Shown: piece after piece, positions 50,421 to 59,133 of the stretch
Position numbering within the stretch: the stretch's first letter is position 1
How the letters are laid out: every line of letters starts with the position of its first letter
Position numbers and translations under genes: made by a program
Assembly (NCBI GenBank): GCA_002898555.1
Contig: BEHR01000016.1
Span: forward strand, 1 to 64,000
DNA: 64,000 bases
DNA from: a bacterium HR15
Lineage (GTDB): Bacteria > Armatimonadota > Fimbriimonadia > Fimbriimonadales > GBS-DC
Reading direction: 5' to 3'
The notes under the pieces: generated by a model
Told to the model about the DNA's origin: nothing
The model's database searches: none
Seen by the model: the letters and a program-made list of their open reading frames with translations, nothing else

Positions 50421-51256
50421 AGGGCGCACGGCGCATCGTGTCGTTGGCGCCTTCGATCACGGAGATTCTGTTCGCGCTCAAGCTGGGCGAGCGCGTGGTG
50501 GGTGTCACTGCCCTATGCAACTATCCTCCAGAAGCGCGCAGCAAGCCCAAAGTGGGTGATGCGAACATCAATCCGGAGCGTGTGGTCGCCCTCAAGCCCG
50601 ATCTGGTGGTTGCGCATGAGCTCCTGAATGGGCGCGTTATTCCCGTGCTGCGTCGGTTGGGGCTGCGCGTGCTGAGTGCGAATCCCAACACCTTTGAAAA
50701 GCTGTTTGCGTTTATTCGGCAGATTGGTGAGGCAGCGGGTGTGCCCGAACGGGCAGAGCAGTTGGTGCGCCAGATGCAGGCGCGGATGAAGCGGGTGCAG
50801 CAGCGGGTGGCACGCACGCGCTCGCGCCCGCGGGTGCTGTTCATCATCGGGGTAGAGCCTCTTTGGGCGTCGGGGCAAGGCACTTTCGCGGATGACCTGA
50901 TTCGGCGGGCGGGCGGTGTGAACGCGCTCGGCTCACAGGTGCGGGGCTTCCGCGCGATTAGCCTGGAGACCGCGCTTGCCGCGCACCCAGAAGTGATGAT
51001 TCTGGCAGGACCGAACCGCGCAGCTATCTTGAATGATCCCCGCTGGCGCAATACGCCCGCCGTGCAGCGTGGGCATGTCTACGAGGTGAACCCCGATATT
51101 TACTTGCGCGAATCGCCCCGCCTTATCGATGCGCTGGAGCAGCTCGCCTCGCTACTTCATTCATCGGATTCGTCCGCTTCGTCGGGCGTGATTTCGTGCC
51201 CGTTGAAGGTGCGCTTGATGGCTTCGACGAGCGCCTCGCCCTCCAAGATGGGCTGA
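50417..51256 (+). CDS. BtuF-like cobalamin/metal-chelate binding protein
   Basis: 279 residues, helical-backbone metal-receptor fold: RIVSLAPSITEILFALKLGE, VGVTALCNYPPEARSKPKVG, VVALKPDLVVAHELLNGRVI, GGVNALGSQVRGFRAISLET and GHVYEVNPDIYLRESPRLID. Such proteins deliver B12 or haem to BtuCD-type importers. No signal peptide is visible, which is odd for a periplasmic binding protein; the start may be wrong or export may be non-classical. The last 33 codons are antisense to the end of dnaX. The matching ATPase could be the one at 37818. Confidence 0.82.
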   Translation: MKGARRIVSLAPSITEILFALKLGERVVGVTALCNYPPEARSKPKVGDANINPERVVALKPDLVVAHELLNGRVIPVLRRLGLRVLSANPNTFEKLFAFIRQIGEAAGVPERAEQLVRQMQARMKRVQQRVARTRSRPRVLFIIGVEPLWASGQGTFADDLIRRAGGVNALGSQVRGFRAISLETALAAHPEVMILAGPNRAAILNDPRWRNTPAVQRGHVYEVNPDIYLRESPRLIDALEQLASLLHSSDSSASSGVISCPLKVRLMASTSASPSKMG

Positions 51257-52794
51257 GCGACCGGCGGTGGGGGGGCAGCGGGCGGCTCGCTGTGGGGCAT
51301 CACCTCCAGGATGACCTTCGCCTGCGGCATGTTCAACTGCTTACGCACCATCTCGGCGAGGGTGCGTTCCCGCTGCGCCGAGTCGCGGAAGTAGGCGCGC
51401 GCCATTTCGCTGCGCAGGTAGAGGCGGACGGTATCGCCTTCGATATGGACGCGCGAGCCTTCCAGGTTGCGTCCCCCGACAGGGCTTTTCTCTTTGAGCT
51501 TCTCCACGAAGGCGCGCCAGCGTTGGTTGGCTTCCTCGTCCGCCTCGCCCGCCAATTTCGGCTCAGCAGGAGCCTCGCCCTCCAATTTCGGTTCGGCAGG
51601 AGCCTCGCCCTCCAATTTCGGTTCGGCAGGAGCCTCGCCCGCCAATTTCGGCGGGGACAGCGCGCTCTCTGCTCGCTCGGTCTGAGTGGAGGGCTGGAGG
51701 GGGGAACGATTCTCCGCTGCGAAGGTGAGCATGGTGAGTTCCAGCACAGCGCGAGGCGAGCCTGCTGCCCGCATCTCCATCAGTGCCTCCGCCATGCGCT
51801 CCCACCAGTGCAGCAGGCGCGGCAGGGTCGCTCGCATGGCTTGCTCTCGCATCGCGCCCCACAAGGCAGGGTCGTAAGCATGCTGGCGGTCTTCGCCATA
51901 GAGCATCGCCTGCGTCAGTGCCCGCCAGTGTTGGATAAGCGATTCCGCCAGCACACGCGGCTCACGCCCCAACAAGAGTTGCTCATCGATGAGGGTCAAC
52001 ACCGTTGCGGCGTCTCCTGTGATGAGGGCATCGGTCAGTCGCATCAGGGTCTCGTCCTCCACTGTGCCAAGCGCGTGATAGACAGTTTCTGGGGTGATGA
52101 CGCCCGCGCTGAAGGCAATGACCTGCTCTAAGGCGGTGAGCGCGTCGCGCCATGAGCCGTCTGCGGCGCGTGCAATCAGATGCAGGGCAGCGGGTTCCGC
52201 TTTTAGTCCTTCCGCTTGCACGACATAGCGCAACCGTTCCGCAATATCGGCGATGGTGCCGCGATGGAAATCGAATCGTTGGCAACGCGAGCGGATGGTG
52301 GGCGGCACGCGATGGAACTCCGTTGTGGCAAGGATGAAAATCACATGGGGCGGTGGCTCTTCCAGCGTTTTGAGCAGTGCGTCGAACGCTTTGGCGGAGA
52401 GGTCATGTACCTCGTCGATGATGTAGACTTTGAATCGCGCCTCCATCGGGGGGTATTTGGCGTTCTCGATAATCGTGGTGCGCACATCTTCGATGCTCGT
52501 CTCGGACGCGGCGTCCATTTCGATCACATCGACGCAGTTGCCTTCCTGAATAGCGCGGCAGAATCGGCACTGTTTGCATGGGTTCGGTGTGGGTCCCTGC
52601 TCACAATTGAGGGCTTTGGCGAGGAGGCGCGCCGTTGAGGTTTTGCCTGTGCCTCGTGGACCGCAGAAGAGGTAGGCGTGCGCCCACCTGCCCTGCTGAA
52701 TGGCGTTGCGCAGCGTGGTGGTGATGTGGGATTGTCCCATCAGCTCGTCGAAGTCCTGCGCCCGATATTTGCGATAGAGGCTGAGATATGCCAT
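51157..52794 (-). CDS. dnaX: DNA polymerase III gamma/tau subunit
   Basis: 545 residues. It is the clamp-loader ATPase of the replicase: YRKYRAQDFDELMGQSHITT, CGPRGTGKTSTARLLAKALN (Walker A), a zinc site CEQGPTPNPCKQCRFC, VIEMDAASETSIEDVRTTIE-like sensor region, and KVYIIDEVHDLSAKAFDALL (Walker B). Between about 380 and 415 there are three to four copies of KLEGEAPAEP, encoded by 30-bp repeats related to a dispersed element. The C-terminus is short (tau-like extension reduced). It converges with and overlaps the BtuF-like gene by 100 bp. Confidence 0.95.
   Translation of the reverse strand: MAYLSLYRKYRAQDFDELMGQSHITTTLRNAIQQGRWAHAYLFCGPRGTGKTSTARLLAKALNCEQGPTPNPCKQCRFCRAIQEGNCVDVIEMDAASETSIEDVRTTIIENAKYPPMEARFKVYIIDEVHDLSAKAFDALLKTLEEPPPHVIFILATTEFHRVPPTIRSRCQRFDFHRGTIADIAERLRYVVQAEGLKAEPAALHLIARAADGSWRDALTALEQVIAFSAGVITPETVYHALGTVEDETLMRLTDALITGDAATVLTLIDEQLLLGREPRVLAESLIQHWRALTQAMLYGEDRQHAYDPALWGAMREQAMRATLPRLLHWWERMAEALMEMRAAGSPRAVLELTMLTFAAENRSPLQPSTQTERAESALSPPKLAGEAPAEPKLEGEAPAEPKLEGEAPAEPKLAGEADEEANQRWRAFVEKLKEKSPVGGRNLEGSRVHIEGDTVRLYLRSEMARAYFRDSAQRERTLAEMVRKQLNMPQAKVILEVMPHSEPPAAPPPPVAQPILEGEALVEAIKRTFNGHEITPDEADESDE
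51547..51655 (-). repeat. 30-bp tandem repeat inside dnaX
   Basis: Three full copies and a partial one, each encoding K-L-(E/A)-G-E-A-P-A-E-P. The 27-bp core encoding LEGEAPAEP also occurs, with one difference, at 1062-1088 inside the small mobile-like element and more diverged at 48107-48133. Confidence 0.85.
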
Positions 52795-52811
52795 CGGTTC
52801 GTCGCCACCAC

Positions 52812-52840
52812 CTGAAATTTTTTCTGACCCGTCAGAGAAA
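52812..52840. repeat. fragment of the nested-palindrome repeat
   Basis: GAAATTTTTTCTGACCC…GTCAGAGAAAGG in the 65-bp gap before dnaX looks like the outer arms of the 104-bp element without its centre. Confidence 0.4.
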
Positions 52841-52859
52841 GGAGTTCACCCATGCGATT

Positions 52860-53759
52860 CTACCCTGTGGGTGGCTGGCGTGAGAAGATTTCGCCATCGC
52901 GACAGAAGAAGGCTTCGAAGCGGTCGGCTTGGATTGCCGCGCAGCCGAAATCGCCATCGGCACGGATCGCGATCACGGCGGCTTGATGTTGTGCCACTTC
53001 GGGCAGGCGGCGCAGCATCGATTGCACCACCTGCTCGCAGGCGCGTTGGGCTGAGACGCCTTCACGCATGAGTTCTACCACGCGGGAGCAAAGCGTGAAC
53101 CGCCAGATCTCCTCGCCCAGCCCGGTGGCAACGGCTGCGCCCGCCTCGTCGTCGGCATAGAGTCCCGCGCCCACAATCGGTGAATCGCCTATGCGCCCGG
53201 GCATTTTCCATGCCAATCCACTGGTGGTGCAGGCGGCGACGAGATGCCCCTCGCACCAACCCAGCACGCCCACCGTGTCATGCGGTTCGTGGGCAGCGCG
53301 TGCTTGTGAGACATCCTCTGGGGAATGCTGCTGTTGATACCACTCGTGCCAGCGTCGCACCGATTCTTCGGTGAGCAGCAGGCGCGGCTGGAAGCCTTCC
53401 TGGAGTGCGAACTGTTCTGCGCCCTCCCCTGCGAGCATCAGGTGCGGTGTTTTTTGCATCACGCGCAGCGCGATCTGCACGGCGGGCACAAATCGCCGCA
53501 GGGCTGCCACAGCGCCTGCGCGCAGTTGCGCCCCTTCCATCACGGCGGCGTCTAGCTCCACTTCACCGAGCCGATTGGGCAAACCTCCTAAGCCTACAGA
53601 AAGCACCTGCGGGTCCAGCTCCACCGCCGATGCGCCCGCGACGACTGCGTTCAACAGGCGTTCCTCTGGGGGGTCCGATAGTGCCTGCTGATACACGCGC
53701 CACGCCTCTTCCACCGCTAAACGCCCGAACCACCATGTGGCTGCAAACAAGGTTTTCAT
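52860..53759 (-). CDS. isoaspartyl peptidase/glycosylasparaginase (Ntn hydrolase)
   Basis: 299 residues. It is made as an inactive chain and cleaved before the nucleophilic Thr; that site is HDTVGVLGWCEGHLVAACTT with Thr162, and TSGLAWKMPGRIGDSPIVGA plus GLYADDEAGAAVATGLGEEI are the family's substrate and calcium-like loops. The product would hydrolyse isoaspartyl dipeptides or N4-GlcNAc-asparagine. There is no signal peptide, so it is cytoplasmic. It lies 43 bp behind rtcB on the same strand. Confidence 0.9.
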   Translation of the reverse strand: MKTLFAATWWFGRLAVEEAWRVYQQALSDPPEERLLNAVVAGASAVELDPQVLSVGLGGLPNRLGEVELDAAVMEGAQLRAGAVAALRRFVPAVQIALRVMQKTPHLMLAGEGAEQFALQEGFQPRLLLTEESVRRWHEWYQQQHSPEDVSQARAAHEPHDTVGVLGWCEGHLVAACTTSGLAWKMPGRIGDSPIVGAGLYADDEAGAAVATGLGEEIWRFTLCSRVVELMREGVSAQRACEQVVQSMLRRLPEVAQHQAAVIAIRADGDFGCAAIQADRFEAFFCRDGEIFSRQPPTG

Positions 53760-53802
53760 AGCAAGCAGTAGTTCGTCATCCGGGTTGGGATTCCCTCTTC
53801 GG

Positions 53803-56700
53803 CTACCCCTTCACCACGCCGATGGGGCGCAGGCGGGCGACCTTTTTGGCGATGCCGGCGTTATGCACGACCTCTACCACATCCGCGACATCCTTGTAGG
53901 CGTAGGAGGCTTCCTCGCCGAGGGTCGCTTTGTTCTGGGCGCGCACAATGATGCCTTGTTCTGTGAGTTCTTTGGCGATGTCACGCTTTTTTGCCTCACG
54001 CAGCGCGCCTTTGCGGCTCATCACGCGCCCCGCACCGTGGCAAGTGGTGCCGAAGCTTTTTTCCATCGCACCCTGCGTGCCCACCAGCACATAGGAATAG
54101 CGCCCCATGTCGCCGGGGATGAGCACGGGCTGCCCCACTTCACGATAGGCAGGTGGCGTTTCGGGATGCCCTGGTGGGAAGGCGCGCGTGGCACCCTTGC
54201 GATGCACGCAGACCCGAATCGGCTTCCCCTCATAGAGGTGGTCTTCGATTTTGGCGATGTTGTGCGCCACATCGTACACCTGATAGATGCCGAGGCTTTC
54301 GGGTGTCGAGCCGAACACTTTGGCGAACGCTTGACGCACCCAGTGGGCAATCGCTTGACGATTCGCGAAAGCGAAGTTCGCCGCGCAGTGCATCGCCCGC
54401 AGATAGGTCTGCCCCTCCTCCGACTGGATTGGCGCACAAGCCAACTGGCGATCGGGCAACTCGATGCCATATTTGCGGTGTGCCTGCTCCATAATATCCA
54501 GATGGTCCTGACAAGTTTGGTGCCCGAAGCCACGCGAGCCGGTATGGATCATCACGGTCACCTGCCCTTTTTGGAGAATGCCCATCGCCTCGGCAGCCTT
54601 CGGGTCATAGATTTCATCCACGACCTGAATCTCCAGGAAGTGATTGCCGCCACCCAGCGTGCCGAGCTGGTCTTTGCCGCGCTCGATGGCTTTGTTGGTA
54701 ATTACATCGGGGTCGGGCATATCGAGCCTGCCCGTTGCTTCCGTGTGCTGCAGGTCGTCTTCCCAGCCGTAGCCGTGTTCGACCATCCAGTGTGCGCCCT
54801 TGAGCATCACCTGCCGCAGTTCCTGGCGGTTGGTCTTAATCAGCCCCTCACCGCCGAAGCCTGCGGGCACATCGCGGAAGATTTGATCCACGAGCTCCTT
54901 CAGCTTCGGGCGCACTTTTTGCTCCGTGAGGTCGGTACGGAGCAAACGCACGCCACAGTTGGAGACGACGAACCCATTCGCGACAAAGTTATGATCGGGG
55001 TGCGAAATGGTCAGGTCGTATACGAACGGCTCAGGATAATTTAGCTGTTCAATCGCCTGAACTGTATCCCAGAGCAATCCGTGCTCGCCAACGAGCGCGC
55101 TGGCGGCAAATTCGGCGAAGGCAGGGAAGCCCTTCGGGATACGCAGTTGCGTGCTCTGAAATGTTTTCTCTGGCTCATCTGCCGCTTGCTTTCGCTGAAG
55201 GAGGGCAAGTTGTTTATAACGCAGGTAGACGACCGCTGCCTGCGCGAGCTGCTGTCGTTCGCGCTGATACTCGTAGCCAATCTGGCTCCAGAGGCGGATG
55301 AGGTTCTCATTGTCGCCCAAAATCTGCAGCCGACAGCGAACGGTTCGCCTGCCGCTTGGCCCGATAGGATTCGTTTCGGGTGGGCTGTCAAGCAATCGGG
55401 CACGGACGCCGAATCGTTGAAGGAGCGCTTGGATGTCGCTCAGGAACGCCCAGCCCGATTCGGCTCTCTCCGGATGCTTATTGAGGCTCAACACAGGGGT
55501 TTGGAAGGTCGCGGGGTGATTTGAGAGGGTGGAGGGCGCACTTAGCTTCGCCCCGAAGAGTGCCGCGAGGTAAAGTCGTTGCATCCAGAGCGGCATGCGA
55601 ATCAGCCATTCAGGAACACGATAGGCCTGCTCGGCTTTTTTTCCGAGCGGCGCGCCTAAGCAGGCAAGCAGGGCGGTAAATGCGCTGCTGGAGACGGTGA
55701 AACTGGTCTCCTGCGTGGTGAGCTCATAGGTTCGAGTGCGGGTTCGCACGCGGTGTTGTCGCGTGCGCATACGCAGGGGCGAAGGGGTGAAGCCCACACG
55801 CGAGATGTCTGCCCGAATGCGCTCCAGATCGGTGGACTTTCCATAGAATACCGCAACACCCTTGCCGTTGCCCCGAAGGTAGCGCAAGGTGCCACCGCCC
55901 GTTAGATAGCCCAAGATTTTTATGAGATAGGGTAGCTGTGGGGCGTTGGCGTGCAAGGGCAAGAGGTTCAACTGCCGCAGCCGCTTGAGCACCTGCCGAA
56001 TGGCGTTTTCCGACTTACCCTGTTGTCGCAGATGGGCACGCACCTTGTCGGCGTCTAAAATGGTCTCGCTAGGTGGTGACTCATAGGGTACCCCTTCGAA
56101 GGGGTATATGGCGACCTGTGCGCCTACCTTGAGATGGTGCAAGGGCGTCATCCCCTCTGGTGTCCAGAAGGGATGCTCAGCGGTCGCGGTAATTTCATAG
56201 CCTGCAGCGGTGCGCAGCCGATAGACTTGATTGCGCGGGCGCACCTGCATGAATGCTTCCACCGCCGCCGCGATGCGTTCCCCGCGCGAGAGGTCAAAGC
56301 AGGTCACGGATTGGCTCAACCAATCTGCCCCCAACGAGCCTATGGGACGCCAGTAGCCGTGTTCGGTCAGGATGCGCGTGTTCGGATCAAGACAGTTGAT
56401 GTCGTAGCCTATTCCCCCAGGCGAGATGACGCCTTCCTCTATATCCATCGCGGCGACGCCCCCCACCGGAAAGCCATACCCCCAGTGGATGTCGGGCATC
56501 GCCATCGAGTAGCCAACAATCCCGGGCAGGAACGCCACATTGGCTACCTGTTCGGGCGCTTGGTCCTGCCGAATCTGTTCAATCAGCTCCTTACTGGCGA
56601 AAATCAGCCCGTCGACGCGCATGCCGGGCTTATACTCTTTTGGGATGCGCCAGCGATACTCGTCAAGTTGAATAAGCGGACCCTTCCAGACCTCGCTCAT
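53803..56700 (-). CDS. rtcB: RtcB RNA ligase containing an intein
   Basis: 965 codons: an RtcB of 486 residues interrupted by a 479-residue intein. RtcB joins 2',3'-cyclic phosphate to 5'-OH RNA ends with GTP and Mn, in tRNA splicing or RNA repair. The N-extein shows AMPDIHWGYGFPVGGVAAMD and SPGGIGYDIN; the C-extein resumes with CGVRLLRTDL. The GMP-carrying His is in CHGAGRVMSR. After splicing, the first C-extein residue Cys is also a metal ligand of the enzyme, so activity depends on splicing. The ATG at 56700 follows GGGAGGTGCAAATCC; the longer upstream frame is not used. Confidence 0.95.
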   Translation of the reverse strand: MSEVWKGPLIQLDEYRWRIPKEYKPGMRVDGLIFASKELIEQIRQDQAPEQVANVAFLPGIVGYSMAMPDIHWGYGFPVGGVAAMDIEEGVISPGGIGYDINCLDPNTRILTEHGYWRPIGSLGADWLSQSVTCFDLSRGERIAAAVEAFMQVRPRNQVYRLRTAAGYEITATAEHPFWTPEGMTPLHHLKVGAQVAIYPFEGVPYESPPSETILDADKVRAHLRQQGKSENAIRQVLKRLRQLNLLPLHANAPQLPYLIKILGYLTGGGTLRYLRGNGKGVAVFYGKSTDLERIRADISRVGFTPSPLRMRTRQHRVRTRTRTYELTTQETSFTVSSSAFTALLACLGAPLGKKAEQAYRVPEWLIRMPLWMQRLYLAALFGAKLSAPSTLSNHPATFQTPVLSLNKHPERAESGWAFLSDIQALLQRFGVRARLLDSPPETNPIGPSGRRTVRCRLQILGDNENLIRLWSQIGYEYQRERQQLAQAAVVYLRYKQLALLQRKQAADEPEKTFQSTQLRIPKGFPAFAEFAASALVGEHGLLWDTVQAIEQLNYPEPFVYDLTISHPDHNFVANGFVVSNCGVRLLRTDLTEQKVRPKLKELVDQIFRDVPAGFGGEGLIKTNRQELRQVMLKGAHWMVEHGYGWEDDLQHTEATGRLDMPDPDVITNKAIERGKDQLGTLGGGNHFLEIQVVDEIYDPKAAEAMGILQKGQVTVMIHTGSRGFGHQTCQDHLDIMEQAHRKYGIELPDRQLACAPIQSEEGQTYLRAMHCAANFAFANRQAIAHWVRQAFAKVFGSTPESLGIYQVYDVAHNIAKIEDHLYEGKPIRVCVHRKGATRAFPPGHPETPPAYREVGQPVLIPGDMGRYSYVLVGTQGAMEKSFGTTCHGAGRVMSRKGALREAKKRDIAKELTEQGIIVRAQNKATLGEEASYAYKDVADVVEVVHNAGIAKKVARLRPIGVVKG
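54958..56394 (-). other. intein in rtcB (479 aa), degenerate LAGLIDADG
   Basis: It begins at Cys103 of the precursor (CLDPNTRILTEHGYWRPIG, block A) and has block B GYEITATAEHPFWT. It ends EPFVYDLTISHPDHNFVANG (block F) and FVVSN before Cys (block G); the penultimate residue is Ser instead of the usual His. The homing-endonuclease blocks are ILGYLTGGGTLRYL and LYLAALFGAKLSAP; the acidic residue expected in both is missing, so DNA cleavage is unlikely while splicing is probably retained. The insertion point is the same as known archaeal RtcB inteins. Confidence 0.95.
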
Positions 56701-56794
56701 GGATTTGCACCTCCCGTAAAGGAGGATTATACCTGGTTGGGTGCTTTTTCGGTTCGCTCTCAATACGCTTGGCGGATTTTTCGAGCAGCCCCCT

Positions 56795-58024
56795 TTACCA
56801 TTGCACATCACGATACTGCTGCCAGACCAGGCGATAGACTTCGCGCGTATGGCGGGCGAGCCGTGCCCAGTTGAATTCGCGTTGCACGAGGCGACGGGCA
56901 CGCGCGGCGCGTTGCTGTGCGCTTCGTGGGTCCAACAGCACGCGCAAGATGCCCCATGCAAGGCTGTCGGTATTGCCTGCCCAAGTCACGATGCCCGTCC
57001 ACTCGTGATGCACCACCTCTTTCAGCCCGCCGGCATCGGAGACCACCACCGGCACACCAGCTGCCATCGCTTCCAGCGCGACGATGCCGAACGGCTCGTA
57101 TAAACTGGGATAGACCGCCACATCCGCCACCCGGTAGAGGCGCAGAAGCTCCTCATCGGGGATGAATCCCGTGAAGCACACGCTTTCTTCCATGCGCATA
57201 AAACGCACAAAGTGCTCCAGATGCGTGCGCACACCGCCTCCTGCAATCACCAGCTTGGCACGGGGCACATAGGCTTTCACCTGCGGCAATGCCTGCAGCA
57301 GCACATGGACACCTTTCTCACGCACCATGCGCCCCACGAAGAAAATAATTGGCTGGTCGGGTGCGGCGAATCGGGCACGAAAGGCGGACCGCTCCGATTC
57401 GGGAAACTCAAACGCAAACTTCTCGGCACGAATCCCGTTGGGAATCACATCCATTTTGTCATAAGGCACTTGTAGCACGCGATGCACTTCGTCCCGCATA
57501 AAGTGGCTACACACGATCACGCGCCATGCTTCATAGCACAGCTCCCACTCGTGATGGCTGATGGTACGCGAGAGATCGGTGAAGATTCCCCCGTGCCGTC
57601 CATGCTCGGTGGCGTGAATCGTCGCGATAAGGGGCAGTTTGAATCGGTGCTTGATCGCGCGTGCAGCAGGTTCCACCAGCCAATCGTGTGCGTGGAGCAG
57701 CAAGGGACGCCTTGGACGCTGGGATGACGAGAAGGGTTTCGTGCCCCAGTCGCGCAGGAGTTGTTCCGCTCGCGACTCGAAGGCAGCGTTCATAGCATAA
57801 ACTTGGTTCAGCAGCTCGCTGGGTGACGGCATAAAGGGTGCGCCCACTCTGTGGAGATGCACACCGTTCTCAACGGCTTCGTTAGGGGTGTCGGGATGCG
57901 CCGCGGTGACGACATGCACTTCGACGCCTTGACGCGCCAGCGCCTCTGACAGCTCCTGCACATGGCGAGCGATACCGCCCACGATGCGTGGAGGATACTC
58001 CCAAGAGAACATCAAGACACGCAT
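56795..58024 (-). CDS. glycosyltransferase family 4, glycogen-synthase-like
   Basis: 409 residues. MRVLMFSWEYPPRIVGGIAR is the KxGG-type glycine loop of GT4/GT5 enzymes; LHAHDWLVEPAARAIK, IIFFVGRMVREKGVHVLLQA, and YPSLYEPFGIVALEAMAAGV (EX7E motif) follow. It resembles starch/glycogen synthases and sucrose-type GT4 enzymes; the acceptor cannot be told. The ATG at 58024 is one base after the pfkA stop, so it is probably co-transcribed with pfkA, consistent with a role in carbohydrate storage. Confidence 0.9.
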   Translation of the reverse strand: MRVLMFSWEYPPRIVGGIARHVQELSEALARQGVEVHVVTAAHPDTPNEAVENGVHLHRVGAPFMPSPSELLNQVYAMNAAFESRAEQLLRDWGTKPFSSSQRPRRPLLLHAHDWLVEPAARAIKHRFKLPLIATIHATEHGRHGGIFTDLSRTISHHEWELCYEAWRVIVCSHFMRDEVHRVLQVPYDKMDVIPNGIRAEKFAFEFPESERSAFRARFAAPDQPIIFFVGRMVREKGVHVLLQALPQVKAYVPRAKLVIAGGGVRTHLEHFVRFMRMEESVCFTGFIPDEELLRLYRVADVAVYPSLYEPFGIVALEAMAAGVPVVVSDAGGLKEVVHHEWTGIVTWAGNTDSLAWGILRVLLDPRSAQQRAARARRLVQREFNWARLARHTREVYRLVWQQYRDVQW

Positions 58025-58025
58025 A

Positions 58026-58988
58026 TCAGATTGCCATCATGGTGGCGATGTCCAGTTTGCGGGCGTCGACCGTTTTGGTCGCCATCTGCACATATTCAAT
58101 TGGTACCGTGATGAGCTTGCCGCCTTCGATGCCGACCATCTCGTCGGTTTTGCCTTGCAGCAGGCGTTCGACCGCCAGCACGCCCAGTTGCGTGGCTAAA
58201 ACGCGGTCGAAGGCGGTCGGGGAGCCACCACGCTGCATATGTCCCAGCACCAGCGCCCGAATATGGTATGGGGTATGGGTCTCCAAAAACTTCTGCACAT
58301 CGGTGGCACGCACCGCACCCTCCGCCACCACGATAATACTGGAATGCTTGCCTCGCCGATAGCTCTCATCGAGGCGTCGGAGCAGGTCGGAAAGGTCATA
58401 CGGCACTTCGGGGATGAGAATCGCTTCCGCGCCACCCGCCAGTCCCACCTCCAGCGCAATGAACCCGTTATGCCGTCCCATCACCTCCACGATGAACACC
58501 CGTTCATGGGAATATGCGGTGTCGCGAATCTTGTCGATGGCGTCCAGCGCGGTGTTGACTGCCGTATCGAAGCCGATGCTGTAGTCGGTGCCGGGGATGT
58601 CGTTGTCGATGGTGGCTGGAATGCCCATCACCCGCAGGTCCGCATACTGGCGCAAGGCAACGGCGCCACGCATAGAGCCGTCGCCCCCGATGACAACCAG
58701 CGCGTCGATGCCATGCTGGGTTAGTCTTTGTGCTGCTTGATGCAGTCCTGTTTCGGTGCGGAACTCCTCGCTGCGAGCGGTTCGCAGGATCGTGCCTCCG
58801 CGATTGATGATACCGCCCACGGAAGGGCTGCTCATCGGCTCGATTTCGCCTGCCAGCAATCCGGCGTACCCGCGCCGAATGCCGTATACCTCCAGCCCGT
58901 GATAGAGCGCGGTGCGCACCACCGCCCGAATGGCGGCGTTCATTCCGGGCGCATCGCCCCCGCTCGTCAGTACGCCAATACGCTTCAT
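58026..58988 (-). CDS. pfkA: 6-phosphofructokinase
   Basis: 320 residues, the bacterial PfkA length. It phosphorylates fructose 6-phosphate. ATP site GGDGSMRGA has Gly rather than Asp at the key position, indicating ATP and not pyrophosphate as donor. PATIDNDIPGTDYSIGFDTA carries the catalytic Asp; VEVMGRHNGFIALEVGLAGG and GHMQRGGSPTAFDRVLATQL are standard. It lies downstream of the echA gene with a 104-bp palindromic repeat between them. Confidence 0.96.
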   Translation of the reverse strand: MKRIGVLTSGGDAPGMNAAIRAVVRTALYHGLEVYGIRRGYAGLLAGEIEPMSSPSVGGIINRGGTILRTARSEEFRTETGLHQAAQRLTQHGIDALVVIGGDGSMRGAVALRQYADLRVMGIPATIDNDIPGTDYSIGFDTAVNTALDAIDKIRDTAYSHERVFIVEVMGRHNGFIALEVGLAGGAEAILIPEVPYDLSDLLRRLDESYRRGKHSSIIVVAEGAVRATDVQKFLETHTPYHIRALVLGHMQRGGSPTAFDRVLATQLGVLAVERLLQGKTDEMVGIEGGKLITVPIEYVQMATKTVDARKLDIATMMAI

Positions 58989-59028
58989 AGTTGCTTGTTT
59001 CGATCTGTCGGGTCGGTCGAACCCGCTC

Positions 59029-59133
59029 TGAAAATTTTTTCTCTGACCCCGCTGCGCTCAAAATTTTCTTCTCCGACCCAGATGGGTACCCCGGAGAAGA
59101 AAATTTTGGAGTACCCCAGAGAAAAAATTTCAC
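59029..59133 (-). repeat. 104-bp nested-palindrome repeat, copy B
   Basis: Inverse-complement of the element at 21411-21514 with about three differences. It fills the space between echA and pfkA and overlaps the echA stop codon (59130-59132). Confidence 0.85.

Noticed and set aside
50421-50500. Cobalamin riboswitch near the BtuF-like gene
   Set aside because: There is no untranslated space: the gene overlaps rph by 4 bases.
53737-55044. 435-codon open frame antisense to rtcB
   Set aside because: Antisense of the conserved C-extein; no ribosome-binding site; explained by codon bias.
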